DNA of 64,000 nucleotides from Tribonema minus (taxonomy: Eukaryota; Sar; Xanthophyceae; Tribonematales; Tribonemataceae). The DNA is taken from assembly GCA_017506865.1 (NCBI GenBank), contig JAFCMP010000513.1:62001-126000 (forward strand). Reading direction: 5' to 3'. This document shows positions 1-10,600 of the stretch, piece by piece. The translations under genes were made by a program, and so were the position numbers. The notes beneath the pieces are model-generated. The model ran no database searches, had not been told where the DNA came from, and saw only the letters and a program-made list of their open reading frames with translations. Numbering within the stretch: position 1 is the stretch's first letter; every line of letters starts with the position of its first letter.

Positions 1-2777
1 CGAGAAACGCGTCCATGATCACGTCGTTGAGCCACTCGGTGCCGGCGATGCGGGTGAGGTCAGAGCCTTTCAGCGTGTACCAAGAGCCGTCCAAGACGAA
101 AGTGTCCTGGTTGATGGTGCTGCTCCAGCTCCATAGCGCGCTTGCCGCGTCAGCTTGCTCCTCTGTGAACCCCGCCTTGGCCAGCTGGACAAGAAGACGC
201 TTGAAGTGTAGCGCAGGCAGCTCGAACTGTGTATCGCGCAGTTTGACGGCAGCTTTTGCGTTGCCGCTGCCGCTGTCGCCGCTGTCGATGTCCAGGTTGA
301 CTGTATCGTGTGAGATCCACCGTGTGCGGGTCAGTTGGTTCACGAGTGTGTGCTTCTTGAGCAGGTCGTGGAGCTGGTAGAGGATGGTGCTGTACTCTGG
401 TGGAACGACGCCATTCACCTCAACCTTGCGGTCAATGGCAAGAAACGCCATGAACCAGCGCTCTCGGACGAACAGGAATGTCTTGTCTCTGGTCAGCGTG
501 AATGGCATCACACCACCCAGCTCATCTGTGCACAGATCGTGGGCGTGCTTGCTCTCGAAGCTGACGAAGCTGCTGCGCTCCATGAAGAAGTGGTGGTTGA
601 GCAGACCAGTTTTGACGGCACTCTCTGACAGCCCCATCTTCGCGCAGACCTCCAGGCACTCTTGCCTTTTGAACTGGAACTGTGCAAGGGCGGCACACAC
701 AAGAAAAGGACAACATGATTACTCACTGGTCACGAATCACGAGCACCAGCAATCATCATAAGAGCCTAATCTTTGCAAACCAAGGTTGGACCTTGCAAAA
801 AATACACCACGCAAACACTGATCACCATCATCATCTCAACGCCGACAATGACTCACCAGAGTGTTGATTTCTGCCTGCACAGCTTTGACGTGATTCCAGT
901 TGCAGCACGGATGACCAAGTTCCTCCTCTTCACTTGTTGGGTCCTGCGCGCGAGACACACGCCAGGCACACCATTAGCTCTAGTGTTACAATGTGAATAA
1001 GCAAAGGGCAGCTCTAGTGTTACAGTAAAAACAAAGGCGAAGGGCCCCTCAAGGCGACATCAATGCATTCAACCACAAGCAATCACATTCACATGCAGTA
1101 GTGGTACAGTGCGAACATGCAAAGGGCAGCTCAAGGCGATCAATGCATTCAAGTGTAAGCCATTACATTCACATGAAAGTCTCACCTCATCATACATGCG
1201 CACCGGCGCGCCCAGCCGCGCGCGCTTCGCGGCTGGCTCATCCGCCGCCGTGTCTGCATCTGATGCTGCTGCAGCCGCCGCTGCTACTCCTTGCCCCGCT
1301 GCTGCCGCCGCTGCTACTCCTGGCCCCGCTGCTGCTGCCGCCGTTGCTGCATCCATTGCTGCTTCCGCTGCTGCATCCGCTGCTGGCCCCGCTGCTACTC
1401 CTTGCACCGCTGCTGCTGGCGCCGTTGCTGCATCCGCTACTGCTGCTGCTGCCGCCGTTGCCGCTTCCGCTGCCGCTGCTGCTGCTGCTGCCGCCGTTGC
1501 CGCTTCTGCTACCGCTGCCGGCCCAGCTGCCGCGGCCCCGGGATCGCCTTTGGTCCAAGCCGCGATGCCGGGTATGGCCTTCCAGCTCAGCTCGTCCACG
1601 TTGACTTCCGACGCACTCGCGCGCGCCGCAGCCGCCTTGAGCGCCTCCAGCTTGATATCCGCCGCACCCGCGTTCGCCACAGCCGCCAAACGCGCGCGCG
1701 CCACAACCGCCTCCAGCTTGGCTTCCGCCGAACGCGCGCGCGCAGCCGCCTCCAGCTTGGCTTCCGCCGAACGCGCGCGCGCCACAGCCGCATCCAGCTT
1801 GGCTTCCGCTGAACGCGCGCGCGCCACAGCCGCCGCCTGGGAAATGCCGAGCTCCTTTTTATCCGCCTTGAGTTGCTGAGCTGCTGAGCTGCTGCACCCT
1901 TGCCTCCGGTGCCACGATCCGCTCACTGCTGGCCGTGGTAGCAGCAGCTCCAACGCTGGCGTCGCCAGATGACCTGTTGCAGCGTGCCTCAGGGTGAAAG
2001 CTATCACCGCTGCTCTCGGCAAGGCTTGACCACGGAGGTATAAGCGGAGTCTCCATGGGGGGCGTGGTGACGGTCTGGCCACGCAATTGAGCCACCCTTC
2101 CGTTGCTGGCACTGGGTGCTGCTGCTGCCGAACGCCTTCTCCTCTGCTGTGGTGCGTTAATGGCTGGTGACTTTAGTGTCAGTGCAACCTTCTCCACATC
2201 GCTTTGTGACCTGTTGCAGCGTGCCCCAGGTTCAGAGCTATCAACATCGCTGTACTCAGCCTTGCACGGCTTGCCGCTGATAGCTGACGGTTGCCCGGTG
2301 TCTCCCCCCTTCCCTTGCTGGCTATGGGTGCTGCTGCTGCTGTCGAATGCCTTCTCCTCTGCGATGCAGCTGGTGCCTTTGGTTTCAGTGCGCCCTCCTC
2401 CCCATCTATGTCTGCATCGCTACCCCCATCGCCATCGCCATCGCCAGCCTTTCTAGGGACAACAGATGAGTCGTTGTCGCCATCGTGATCGTTGGGCTGC
2501 TGCGCCTCTTGAATAGCAGCGCTCACCACAGCATCAGGGTCCTTAAGGTGCCTTTGTTGGCACCAAATTCCTTGGCGTGCTCGTTTAGGAGCCTAACCTT
2601 CGCCCGCAAAACCTCAGCAACGACTTCTCGCTGTTCTACCGACAATCCAGCCCTCACTGCCGCCTTCAGATCGCGCCTACCATGCTTAACGTTCGTCTGC
2701 AACCTCTTGCGCTTCGCTCTCTCATCAGGTGTGATGGGTGCTCGCGGCATTGCTGACTTCAACACTTTGCTCTCCAA
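1..2777 (-). CDS. Partial multi-exon gene with Ulp1/SENP-type cysteine protease domain
   Basis: Minus-strand gene running off the left edge. The final visible exon (679 to 1) is open throughout and ends with TEWLNDVIMDAFL (about 45-4), the N-terminal signature of the C48 Ulp1/SENP deSUMOylating protease fold; the catalytic His, Asp and Cys would lie outside the window. Introns at 856-680 and 1185-944 have GTGAGT/GTGAGA donors and CAG acceptors and join in phase 0, fusing MYDE to an acidic exon (943-857) containing HPCCNWNHVKAVQ. Upstream, 1186 to about 1850 encodes a coiled-coil-like run of SAEAKLEAA-type repeats followed by Ala-rich sequence. The likely first exon begins at ATG 2777 (basic, PDERAKRKRLQ). 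Between 1850 and 2550 the frame is uncertain: a one-base shift near 2550 and an internal duplication (HAATGH at about 1985 and 2215) interrupt it. Ulp1 domains occur in host proteins and in transposons; nothing here decides which. Confidence 0.6.
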
Positions 2778-2910
2778 TATTTTCTACTTCAACTCAACAT
2801 TTCTACTTCAACTTTCAGCACTTTCTGATTAGCACTTTCTACTTTAACACTTCTCTTTTCAACACTTTCCTTTAACACTTTCTATGCAGCATACTTTCTC
2901 GTTTCGGCAA

Positions 2911-2960
2911 GTGTGTGGTGCACACACCATGTGCAGTGTGTGGTGCACACACCATGTGCA
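2911..2960. repeat. Exact tandem duplication of a 25-bp unit containing a palindrome
   Basis: Two identical adjacent 25-bp units, each carrying the inverted repeat GTGTGTGGTGCACACAC. They lie in the AT-rich spacer upstream of the Ulp1-type gene (2778-3268). I see no gene in that spacer. The preceding bases 2891-2910 (CTTTCTCGTTTCGGCAAG) recur near 13433-13450. Confidence 0.8.
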
Positions 2961-3268
2961 GCACTTGTAATATTGATGTATTCAAAGTTAGCAAATGCAA
3001 TACGATTGCCTCAATCGATGTAATGTTTGCCATGCGTGTGCTTTGTGCCACCGAAGCTATGGAATACATGCTTAAGCAAGGGCAAGCTTTGGTATCTACT
3101 GAGGCGCTCGTATACACTTACACGCCAGCGACCAATAAAAAGGTTGCAGCAAAAATCGCAGCAACACAATAAAAGTTTCACCAGACGTAAGAGTTGGAGC
3201 TGACATGAAAGATTCGTCAAAAGGCAAGGCCTGCCACTTTCAGTTCAAACACATACAGCCGTATCGGC

Positions 3269-4267
3269 ATGCTAAACATGTTCACATGGTATTGGGCCAA
3301 GAAGACGCTGAACATCACCAAGGCGGAGGTGGCGGAGAAGAGGGTGGCGGCGTGCAGCACCAAGTCTGCCCAGGCGGCCGGCTCCAAGGTGGCGGTGTCC
3401 GCAAAAACCAATGCCACTTCCAGCACTGGCACTGCACTGTCATGCGGCTGCAAGAGGAAGGGCACACAGGAGCTGGTGCGAGACGCATCTGCATCAGCCC
3501 CGACGGTCTACAAGCGGCGCAAGGTGCAGATGTCAGATGCAAAGCTCAGGCGTGCGAGAGAGCTGGCAAGCGGTGTGAAGACGGACGCACTGCCAAAGGG
3601 CAGTCCTTTCCCTTCATGGAAATGCCGCTCAGCGCTATGCGACAGTTCACCACCGCGCCCGCCAAAGGCCACTGTGGCCGCTCGCACAACACATAAGTCT
3701 TCCGCTCCATGGTGCCTGTGCACTTATGGAGTAGCTTGGAGATACAGGTGAAGCAGGAGTTACCGCATGTCTCCGCTTCCCACGAGGCGCATGTAGGCAT
3801 GGCGGGTACTACGAGGCTGGTTGCACCACCCCACATGATGCCATAGGTTATGGCCGCAAGACGCACACTAGTTCTGAAGAGTGACCTCACGTCAGAAGCT
3901 CGGAAATGGACCTTGCGGCACGAGTGCGCGCACTTTGCGCTGCACTGGCTGGCGCACGACTATGGTGTCGCCCCTACCGTCTGTTGTAGAAGAGGGTATG
4001 GCAGAGTTCATTGCGTACTGTGAGACAGTAAGGCACGGCGGCGACGCGCGATCAGACTTGTTCCGGCGCTGATACTCGTCAACACGAAGCACAGTGTCGT
4101 CAATTGACCTGCAGCGCGACCCCACAAGCTCGGCCGTTGATCACTTACACCTCAAGTACACTGAGGCGCCTCAGACATTTCTGGCATTAGCAATGAAGGA
4201 CGCGAGCATGTGCACAGTGGGTCACATTGCGTATGCTTACAGGAATTGCAGGTTGCCCGCCGTGTGA
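3269..4267 (+). pseudogene. Decayed zinc-metalloprotease-like gene
   Basis: Coding-like plus-strand sequence that needs several frame changes. The first part (3269 to about 3600) is basic and Lys/Ala-rich. It then continues in another frame through stops TAA (3694-3696) and TAG (about 3845). The segment around 3900-3960 reads WTLRHECAHFALHWLAHD, an HExxH zinc-binding motif. After a one-base shift near 3970 it continues VVEEGMAEFIAYCE, which has the position and form of the EGxAE third-ligand motif of gluzincin-type metallopeptidases. Past TGA 4070-4072 the same frame stays coherent to 4267. The HExxH-plus-EGMAEF pair makes the family reading reasonable. Two kinds of stop plus frameshifts argue for a relic unless the sequence is faulty. 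No close family member is identified. Confidence 0.5.
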
Positions 4268-4388
4268 GTGCGGACACTTGACGTGAATGAAGACTATTGG
4301 CTGGACACACACCATTGCTTCTTTTGAATGTGTGCGCATTTTGTGCTACCAATTCTGCTGAGTGTATGATTCAGTGCACCTGTTGGAA

Positions 4389-4496
4389 GCACATGTGTCA
4401 ATAGATGCAATAGAAGCACTTGTGTCAACAGATGCGATAGAAGCTGTTGTGTCAACAGATGCGATAGAAGCACTTGTGTCAACAGATGCGATAGAA
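4389..4496. repeat. 27-bp minisatellite, four units
   Basis: Four consecutive 27-bp units of the form GCACTTGTGTCAACAGATGC plus GATAGAA, starting at 4389, 4416, 4443 and 4470, with few substitutions. About two more units continue at 4869-4925 on the far side of the LINE fragment, so the array was split by that insertion. Confidence 0.9.
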
Positions 4497-4868
4497 GCAC
4501 GTATGGACTTGTATTTATAAGGGCCCAAGGGAGGCCGGGTTGCCTATGCAATCGAAAAGCTTGCGTCAACGCAGCAGCCTAGTCTGCGCTGTGCCCTAGG
4601 AGTTTGGATACCGGCGCCGAAACACAGCCCAGCATTCGCGCTCCACGTGTGTATGCCATGATGCGCTCCGCCAACTCCCGCGCCAGCGATATGCTCAGCT
4701 CAATGTGGATCTGACGCTTAGCTAACCCGGCCTTGCGTAACACATCTGCCTTCCCCCCCCCTGAGCACAGTGCTGAGTGCATTGCCAACTCCTTAACAAA
4801 AAGGCTTGTCTGCTTGCCCAGCCGTCCGTACGACTCCTGCACGAATGGCACAAAAGCCCAAGATGACG
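4497..4868 (-). pseudogene. 5'-truncated 3' end of the OTU/RT/RLE LINE
   Basis: On the minus strand this encodes the last ~95 residues of the same C-terminal domain as the full element at 5.6-12.7 kb (SSWAFVPFVQESYGRLG onward to LLGHSAD) with only a few substitutions, followed by the same 3' UTR. Both copies stop matching just after CAAGTCCATAC, which fixes the LINE 3' terminus. It interrupts the 27-bp minisatellite and is flanked on both sides by GCGATAGAAGCAC. That is compatible with a target duplication, but the tandem repeat itself could produce it. Confidence 0.85.
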
Positions 4869-5364
4869 GCGATAGAAGCACTTGTGTCAACAGATGCGAT
4901 AGAAGCACTTGCGTCCACAGATGCACTAGCTTTGGCGCACATTGGGTCGTTTGTGTAAATACCCATCAATTGTCACCGGCGCCTTCTCTCCGAGCCCTTG
5001 CCAAAATTGCCTGCATTGCCTGCACTGTGATCATGACCGAAGCTTGCACCATGTGCCCTCGATCCTAGATACTGGAGGATTTTGCGCTGTCACTTCAAGT
5101 GGTGCTGGCAATGGCTTGGTTTTGATTAAGATAAACTCTTTTTCCACTTCGTAGTCTATTGGTGCCATTGATGCCGTTGGTTTTCTGGGAGGGGCACGAA
5201 TCACGGTTTTGAGAAAACGAAATATGTTTACTCTGATAGAATATATTTTTGTTAGCCTGGAGACATGCAAGCACGCCATGGTTGACAAGCAAAGTGACGA
5301 GGCAAGCAAGACAAGCGTGTTAAACGAAAGAAACATGTGGGCACTATCGCATTGGTTAGATTAG

Positions 5365-5589
5365 TGTAAAATTTGGGTCATCATCCAGGTGGGACAAGTC
5401 AAACTCATCTGTGTCAACAAACTCCATGAACGCACTCGGGCAGTGGTCCATCCCCTCAACCGTAGTATCGCTCTTGTCTCCCGATATGCTGGCATCACTG
5501 GACTCAGGGTGTGCTCTTCGGCACATCATTATCAGGGATTGGCCAGCGTTCAGGGTGGTACCAAATTGCCGTTGATGAGTTTCGCCCAG
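5365..5589 (-). pseudogene. 3' part of an unknown gene cut off by the LINE insertion
   Basis: Minus-strand coding sequence ending in an acidic tail (DEFDLSHLDDDPNFTLI, stop TAA near 5365). Its frame continues across the 11-bp target site into the sequence on the other side of the LINE (12715 upward). The joined protein reads ICVDRTGRNSSTAIWYHPE around the insertion point, then IPDNDVPKS. A one-base shift near 5510 separates that part from the acidic tail. I recognise no domain. Confidence 0.5.
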
Positions 5590-5600
5590 TACGGTCTACG
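5590..5600. repeat. Left target-site duplication of the LINE
   Basis: TACGGTCTACG here is repeated exactly at 12704-12714, directly after the shared LINE 3' terminus. An 11-bp duplication is normal for a target-primed non-LTR insertion. Confidence 0.85.
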
Positions 5601-7684
5601 TAGGGAAAGGGAAGCAACTTGCAGAACTGCATGTTCAGCTTTTCCTAGACCACCGACCAATATGCGGCGGCCTGGAGCAGGTCTGCGATGGGTGCGGCAA
5701 CCTCTTCATCAGACGCACAGCAGCAAGCGCCACGACACCATCTGGTGATCTAGGGGCCCTGGACCAGTGCGACGTGTGGCGCTGCGCCGACTGCCTCGCA
5801 GGCCCGGTCGCCGCGACAGCATGCACACTGTCAGGCTGTGACCGTGCATCAGGCCATGATCACATTGCTGACATACACACCCGACCAACGACATGCGCGG
5901 CGGCAGCGGGTGGTGCAGCTGTTGGTGGGGGGAATAGCCTGAAGCCAACAGCCGCGCTGCTCGCCGCCGCTACTAGTAGCAAATGTGGTCCCATACGCAA
6001 AATCCTCGGATGCGAGCACCTGGGGGTGGACCCCAGGCAAGCCCATGCATCTACGTTGGACGGTGTGGCAGTTGCGCCGCTGCCGAGACTGACCCGGAGC
6101 AGCACAATGGGTGTGCTGCCTGGCGAAAGTCGTGCTAGCGATAGCGGCGCAACGATGTCAAGCAACGATCGTGTGCCCAGCACACCTGGCAGTGCAGCAG
6201 CTGCTGTCGCAGCGGGCGCTCAGTCTAGCGAATGCCCCAGGGACCCGACGGGATCTCACTGGCAAGGCTTGCTGGGGGCGGCTGGCGCACTCGCGCGCAG
6301 GGTACGTGCACTGGCCCTTGCCCCCAATCGGGCACGCGTCACGGTGCTTTGCGCTTGGCCGACGGGTACCAAGCTTGAACCCTGCCGCACGTCACGCCGA
6401 CTGCACGCGCCAGCAACACAGACCCTGCTGGGCCGGACTCCCTGCGCACCGCTGGTGAATCAGATGCATGACCTGACGGTCACGTTCAGCTTGCTCTCCC
6501 TCCGAGAAGAGGGTAACGACCTGGCAGCGGTGTTTGACCAACTCTCCCTTAGGGAACCGGTCGTTGCCAGGTCGCCTCGCCAGCCAGCCGGGAAACATGG
6601 CGAGTCAGACGTAACGCAGGCCGGTGATAACAGCACCCACGCAACAATGACCGAGACAGCATCTGTCACGGCTATGGTTGCCAGTGGAAAGCGCAGTCGA
6701 CGCAGAGGTAAACACAGACGGCGGACGCAGGAGCGACAGGCCCAGTGCGACAATTCTCTTGCACCCCTAGGGCAGCTGGCACCAGCCACCACACCGCCAA
6801 GGGGCGGTGCCTCTGCCCCCTCAGCACCAATATCCGGGCCGGCGAAGGTCACCACCGTGACGGTGGCGACCCGGATACCCTCAACCGTGTGCCATACAGT
6901 CACCGTGGAGGAGCAGCAAGACGCGCTGGCAAAAGCCACCAACTATGGTTTTTCCACTTGGCACACGGGCCTGCAGGCACTCCACAAACAGGCGCTTGGG
7001 GAAAACACAGCGACGCTAGCACGTGGTGGGGAGCTTCGCCCCGTGAGCAACGTGGGCAACGGCAACTGCCTGATTCATACAGCTCTACACGGCATAGGCA
7101 GCGTCGCAGTTGAGCACGGACTGCCGGCCCCAGCGCTGGTGATTGCCATGCGAGAGGCACTGCTGGACGGGATGGTGGCATACGTCACGCAGGGGGCGGG
7201 CAAACAAGGGGCCAGCATGTCATCGATGCGTCAACTGACCGCGCATGCCGCAGCCCGACCTGCGTGTACACGTGAACAATTCGACACGTACGGGACACGC
7301 GCTCGCTGCCTCGCAATCGAGTACGGCACAAATGAAACGGATAGCAAGGACAGCGGGCACACGCTCCTGCTGCAACGCCTACAGGAAGAGGGCGTGTGGG
7401 GACGGCCCCTCGGTTTGTCTGTGTGGGCCATTGTTGCAGCGGTCTACGCGGTCTCGGTGACGGTGTGGCAGGCCAAGCCTCAGGCCACTGGCAGCACGCA
7501 AAAATCAACAGGGCTGGTGCTGGCACAACTGATGGGGCTGCAGCGGTATTCGCACCGGCGACTCCAGCTCAGCCTGACTGCCATCTGGATGTGCTGTGGA
7601 CGCCGGTTGGGCTATATACAAATGTGGGACACTTTGAACTGCTTGTCGCCCCTGCGGCACCTCCGCCCTTGCCAACCACTATGA
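5601..7684 (+). CDS. LINE first frame: zinc finger and OTU-type cysteine protease (split)
   Basis: Open in one frame from the left element boundary, with no ATG before the first domain; a GTG at 5774 is the first alternative start. Around 5660-5790 two knuckles, VCDGCGN and WRCADC, with further Cys/His after them look like a zinc-binding domain. A long low-complexity region follows. At about 7045-7080 the sequence VSNVGNGNCLIHTAL matches the catalytic-Cys motif of OTU proteases, which normally read GDGNCLF; the Asp position is Asn here. The matching C-terminal OTU His motif (GHFELL, 7627-7644) lies in the other frame, so this protein as read lacks its general base. Either the overlap is a frameshift site or one base has been lost or gained between about 7500 and 7600. 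Confidence 0.75.
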
Positions 7685-10600
7685 CAGCGTCGGCGACCAC
7701 TCAAGCTGACAGCACCCACATCACGGCTCCGAGTCGGACACAGCCCCGTACTGCGCTGCAGTTGCCACAGCAGCCTGAGCCACTGAGGTGTCCACTATGC
7801 ACACTGGCATTTTGGCAGCTTGGTCAGAAAGAGGACAGCAAACAGCGAGGCAAACTGTCAGCTGCGAGCCGCATGGCACCGGTAGTGGCCCACTTCAACG
7901 GTGGTAGCTGCACGAGGTCGATGCTGAACCCTGAGGCGAGCACATCACACTGTCAGCAAAATCCGGCGGCAGCATACGCCAAGGGCATCCGGCAGCAGGT
8001 TGATCACGACCCATCCGGTGACCGTGCCCCTTCAGGCAGCAGTACCTGCAGCACTGGGGCACACCATGCCAAGCATGTGCAGGAGATGAGCACCATGTAT
8101 GGTTGCACGGCAGAAGACTTCCTACGGGCGGTAAGGAAGCTGAGTGCATGCACAGGTGCCTGCGGCCTGGTCCATATGTCAGCCAGCGCGGGGCAGAGGC
8201 AATGCGCGCTGACCTCGCCATGCCACACGTGTCGACGGAATGGAAGTGCCCCCACGCGCGCACGCCCGGCAGTACCCCCGGGCCAGTCCGAGGGCGGGGG
8301 TGCGGGTAGCGACGGCGCGGCCGCGGCGGCGGGGGCTGCCGCAGCGACACCTCCAAAACTACCGGCGGTGCCGGCTAGTGGCGCTGCCAACTCAAAGTCT
8401 AGCAAGAAACGCCCGGCGGCCACGGCAACCGGCGCGCAACGCCGGCGCCGAACGGCAGCTGCTGCGGCACCGCCTAGCAGCGCCGGCAGCCGCACTCAGT
8501 CTGACAGCCTGAGGCTGCAGGACAGCAGCCCCCCCCACGGGACGGCCGTGGGATGGGCGGACATGGACGTGGACCCGCCGGACGATGCCGCGTCACCGCC
8601 CCCCCCGACCACCACCACCAGTGGCAGGCCCTCAAAGCCCCAGGCACGAGCATCCCTAGCTTGGGACCTCTCGACGCCCTCGGTCGTCCACGCACTTGAC
8701 CAGACCAATGAGGCGGATCTACTGCTGCTGCGGTTCACCACGACTGCCAACCCCTTCCGCACTCAGCTGCAGTGCACCCAGTGGGCACGGCTAGTGGAGC
8801 ACGCCACACGACTACTGGCGGACGCCACAGACAGTGCACGTGAGGCGGCACGGGTGCGCCTCCACCATGGTGCCGGGGCGTTTGCTCATCAGGTTTCTCA
8901 GACTCTAGTGCAGCGCGGCTACAGGCTGCTGCACCTGCTAGCAGCGATGGCCTTTGGTAGGCAACCGGAGGGAACCGGTATGCCGCCTGCGGCCCGGCTG
9001 GCAGCGTTGCTGTCTGGCGACTTCGCGGAGCTACTGAGAAAGACGCTGTCAGCAGCAGCGGCGCTGCGGGCCCCCAAACCAAACAACGCAGCTATGGCGT
9101 CGGCACAAACGAACTTCGATGCCGACTGGACGGAGGCTGACTCCAGGCAGCAAACAGCATGCGCTGCCCTCTCAGGCAAGCGACGGGGGGTAGGCTTGGC
9201 TGCCGCACGACTAGAGGCGCGTGAAGCATGCGCCCCAGCAGACGAGGTCACGGCACAGGTGCTGGCAGCAAAGCACCCTGAAACTGGCACCCGGCCGGGG
9301 GTAGTCGATACGCCAATGGAGCAAGTGCGCGGCCTGGTACGCGACGCCCGGCGGCACTGCTTACACAGCGCAGGGGTGGCAACGACCACCGGGCCAGCTG
9401 GCAGCGGCAGTCCCGTCTTCGAATCGGGTCAGGCACATGATCACAGCGATAGGCCTGAGGATGCTGCCAGCGCAGCCGGACGGCGCCTCGAGGTGGAGGC
9501 GGCAGACATACTGTCGACCTTGTCCGCAGCAGGGGCGGGGAAGGCAGGAGGGCTGGACGGCCTACGCTATGAACACCTCTTGATGGCCGCTGGGCCTGGT
9601 GCACCAGTGAAAGCAGCCACCCGCCCCGTGAGCAGTGCCTCGCCAGGACTAGCTGGTGATTCAGAATCAGATGTGATGGAACCGGCATTCGCCCATCACC
9701 TGGCCAAGGTGTTCACGACGCTGCTTGTTGAGCCCGAACTGCTGCCGGAGCAATCGCAACGGCTTCTCCGCGCCGCGGCCCTCTCAGGCATAGGACAGAA
9801 GCGGCGTCCGATCGCGTGCTTCAGTGTCTGGCGCAGACTCCTCGGGTCCACAGCGGCACGGAGTGTCAAGGGCAAGATATCGGGGCTGCTGGCCTCCATG
9901 TCGCAGTTTGGCGTAGGATACCGGTCTGGCGTCGAGCATGTGGCAGTGCGCGCGCGCGTGTGGCACGAGCTGTATGGCACCACTATCCAACTGGACTGTG
10001 AGAACGCATTTAACAGTGTGGATCGCGCCGCCATTGTGCGGGGGCTTATGCTCTTCTGTCCGGAGCTGCTCCCGCACTTTGAGTCCGTATACTGTGGTGA
10101 CACTGCCCCAGAGATGCGGGTGGAGGTGAACGGTGAAGCTCGCATTATCTGCTCCCACCTAGGGTGCCAGCAAGGGGACCCTCTAGGGCCGCTGTACTTT
10201 GCAGTGGCAGCGGCCTTCCTACTCTTCTACCCTGATGGAGTGAATGCGACGCCCGGCAGTATGCCGGCCTACGGCCACAGCACAGCGGAACCGCCAGCCC
10301 CGCACTGCGCTTTCCTGGATGACCTCAACGTGCTGCAAGCTGCCTACTTCGACGATGCAGCGGCCGCTGGGGTGGCAGAGGTGATCCGCCGGCTGGCGGC
10401 AGGGGGCCTACGCGTTCGACCAGACAAGTCGGTGGCCATCGCCATGCGCGGCACAGTGTTTGATGAAGCGGCCAGAGCACGCCTGCGCGCCCTTGACATA
10501 CCGTTTGTGGACACCACCATGCCAGAATCCAGTCAGGGCTTTACGTCGGTCGGGGTACCGGTAGGGCACCCAGCCTATGTGCACGCTGCCATGAGCAAGC

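Noticed and set aside
1109..1879. Plus-strand Ala-rich open frame of 256 codons
   Set aside because: It is the antisense shadow of the GCN-rich exon of the minus-strand Ulp1-type gene, which has splice sites and a downstream domain.
7490..7520. Programmed -1 frameshift at a slippery heptamer
   Set aside because: No X_XXY_YYZ heptamer is in phase in the overlap. The evidence supports only 'split frame', not a mechanism.
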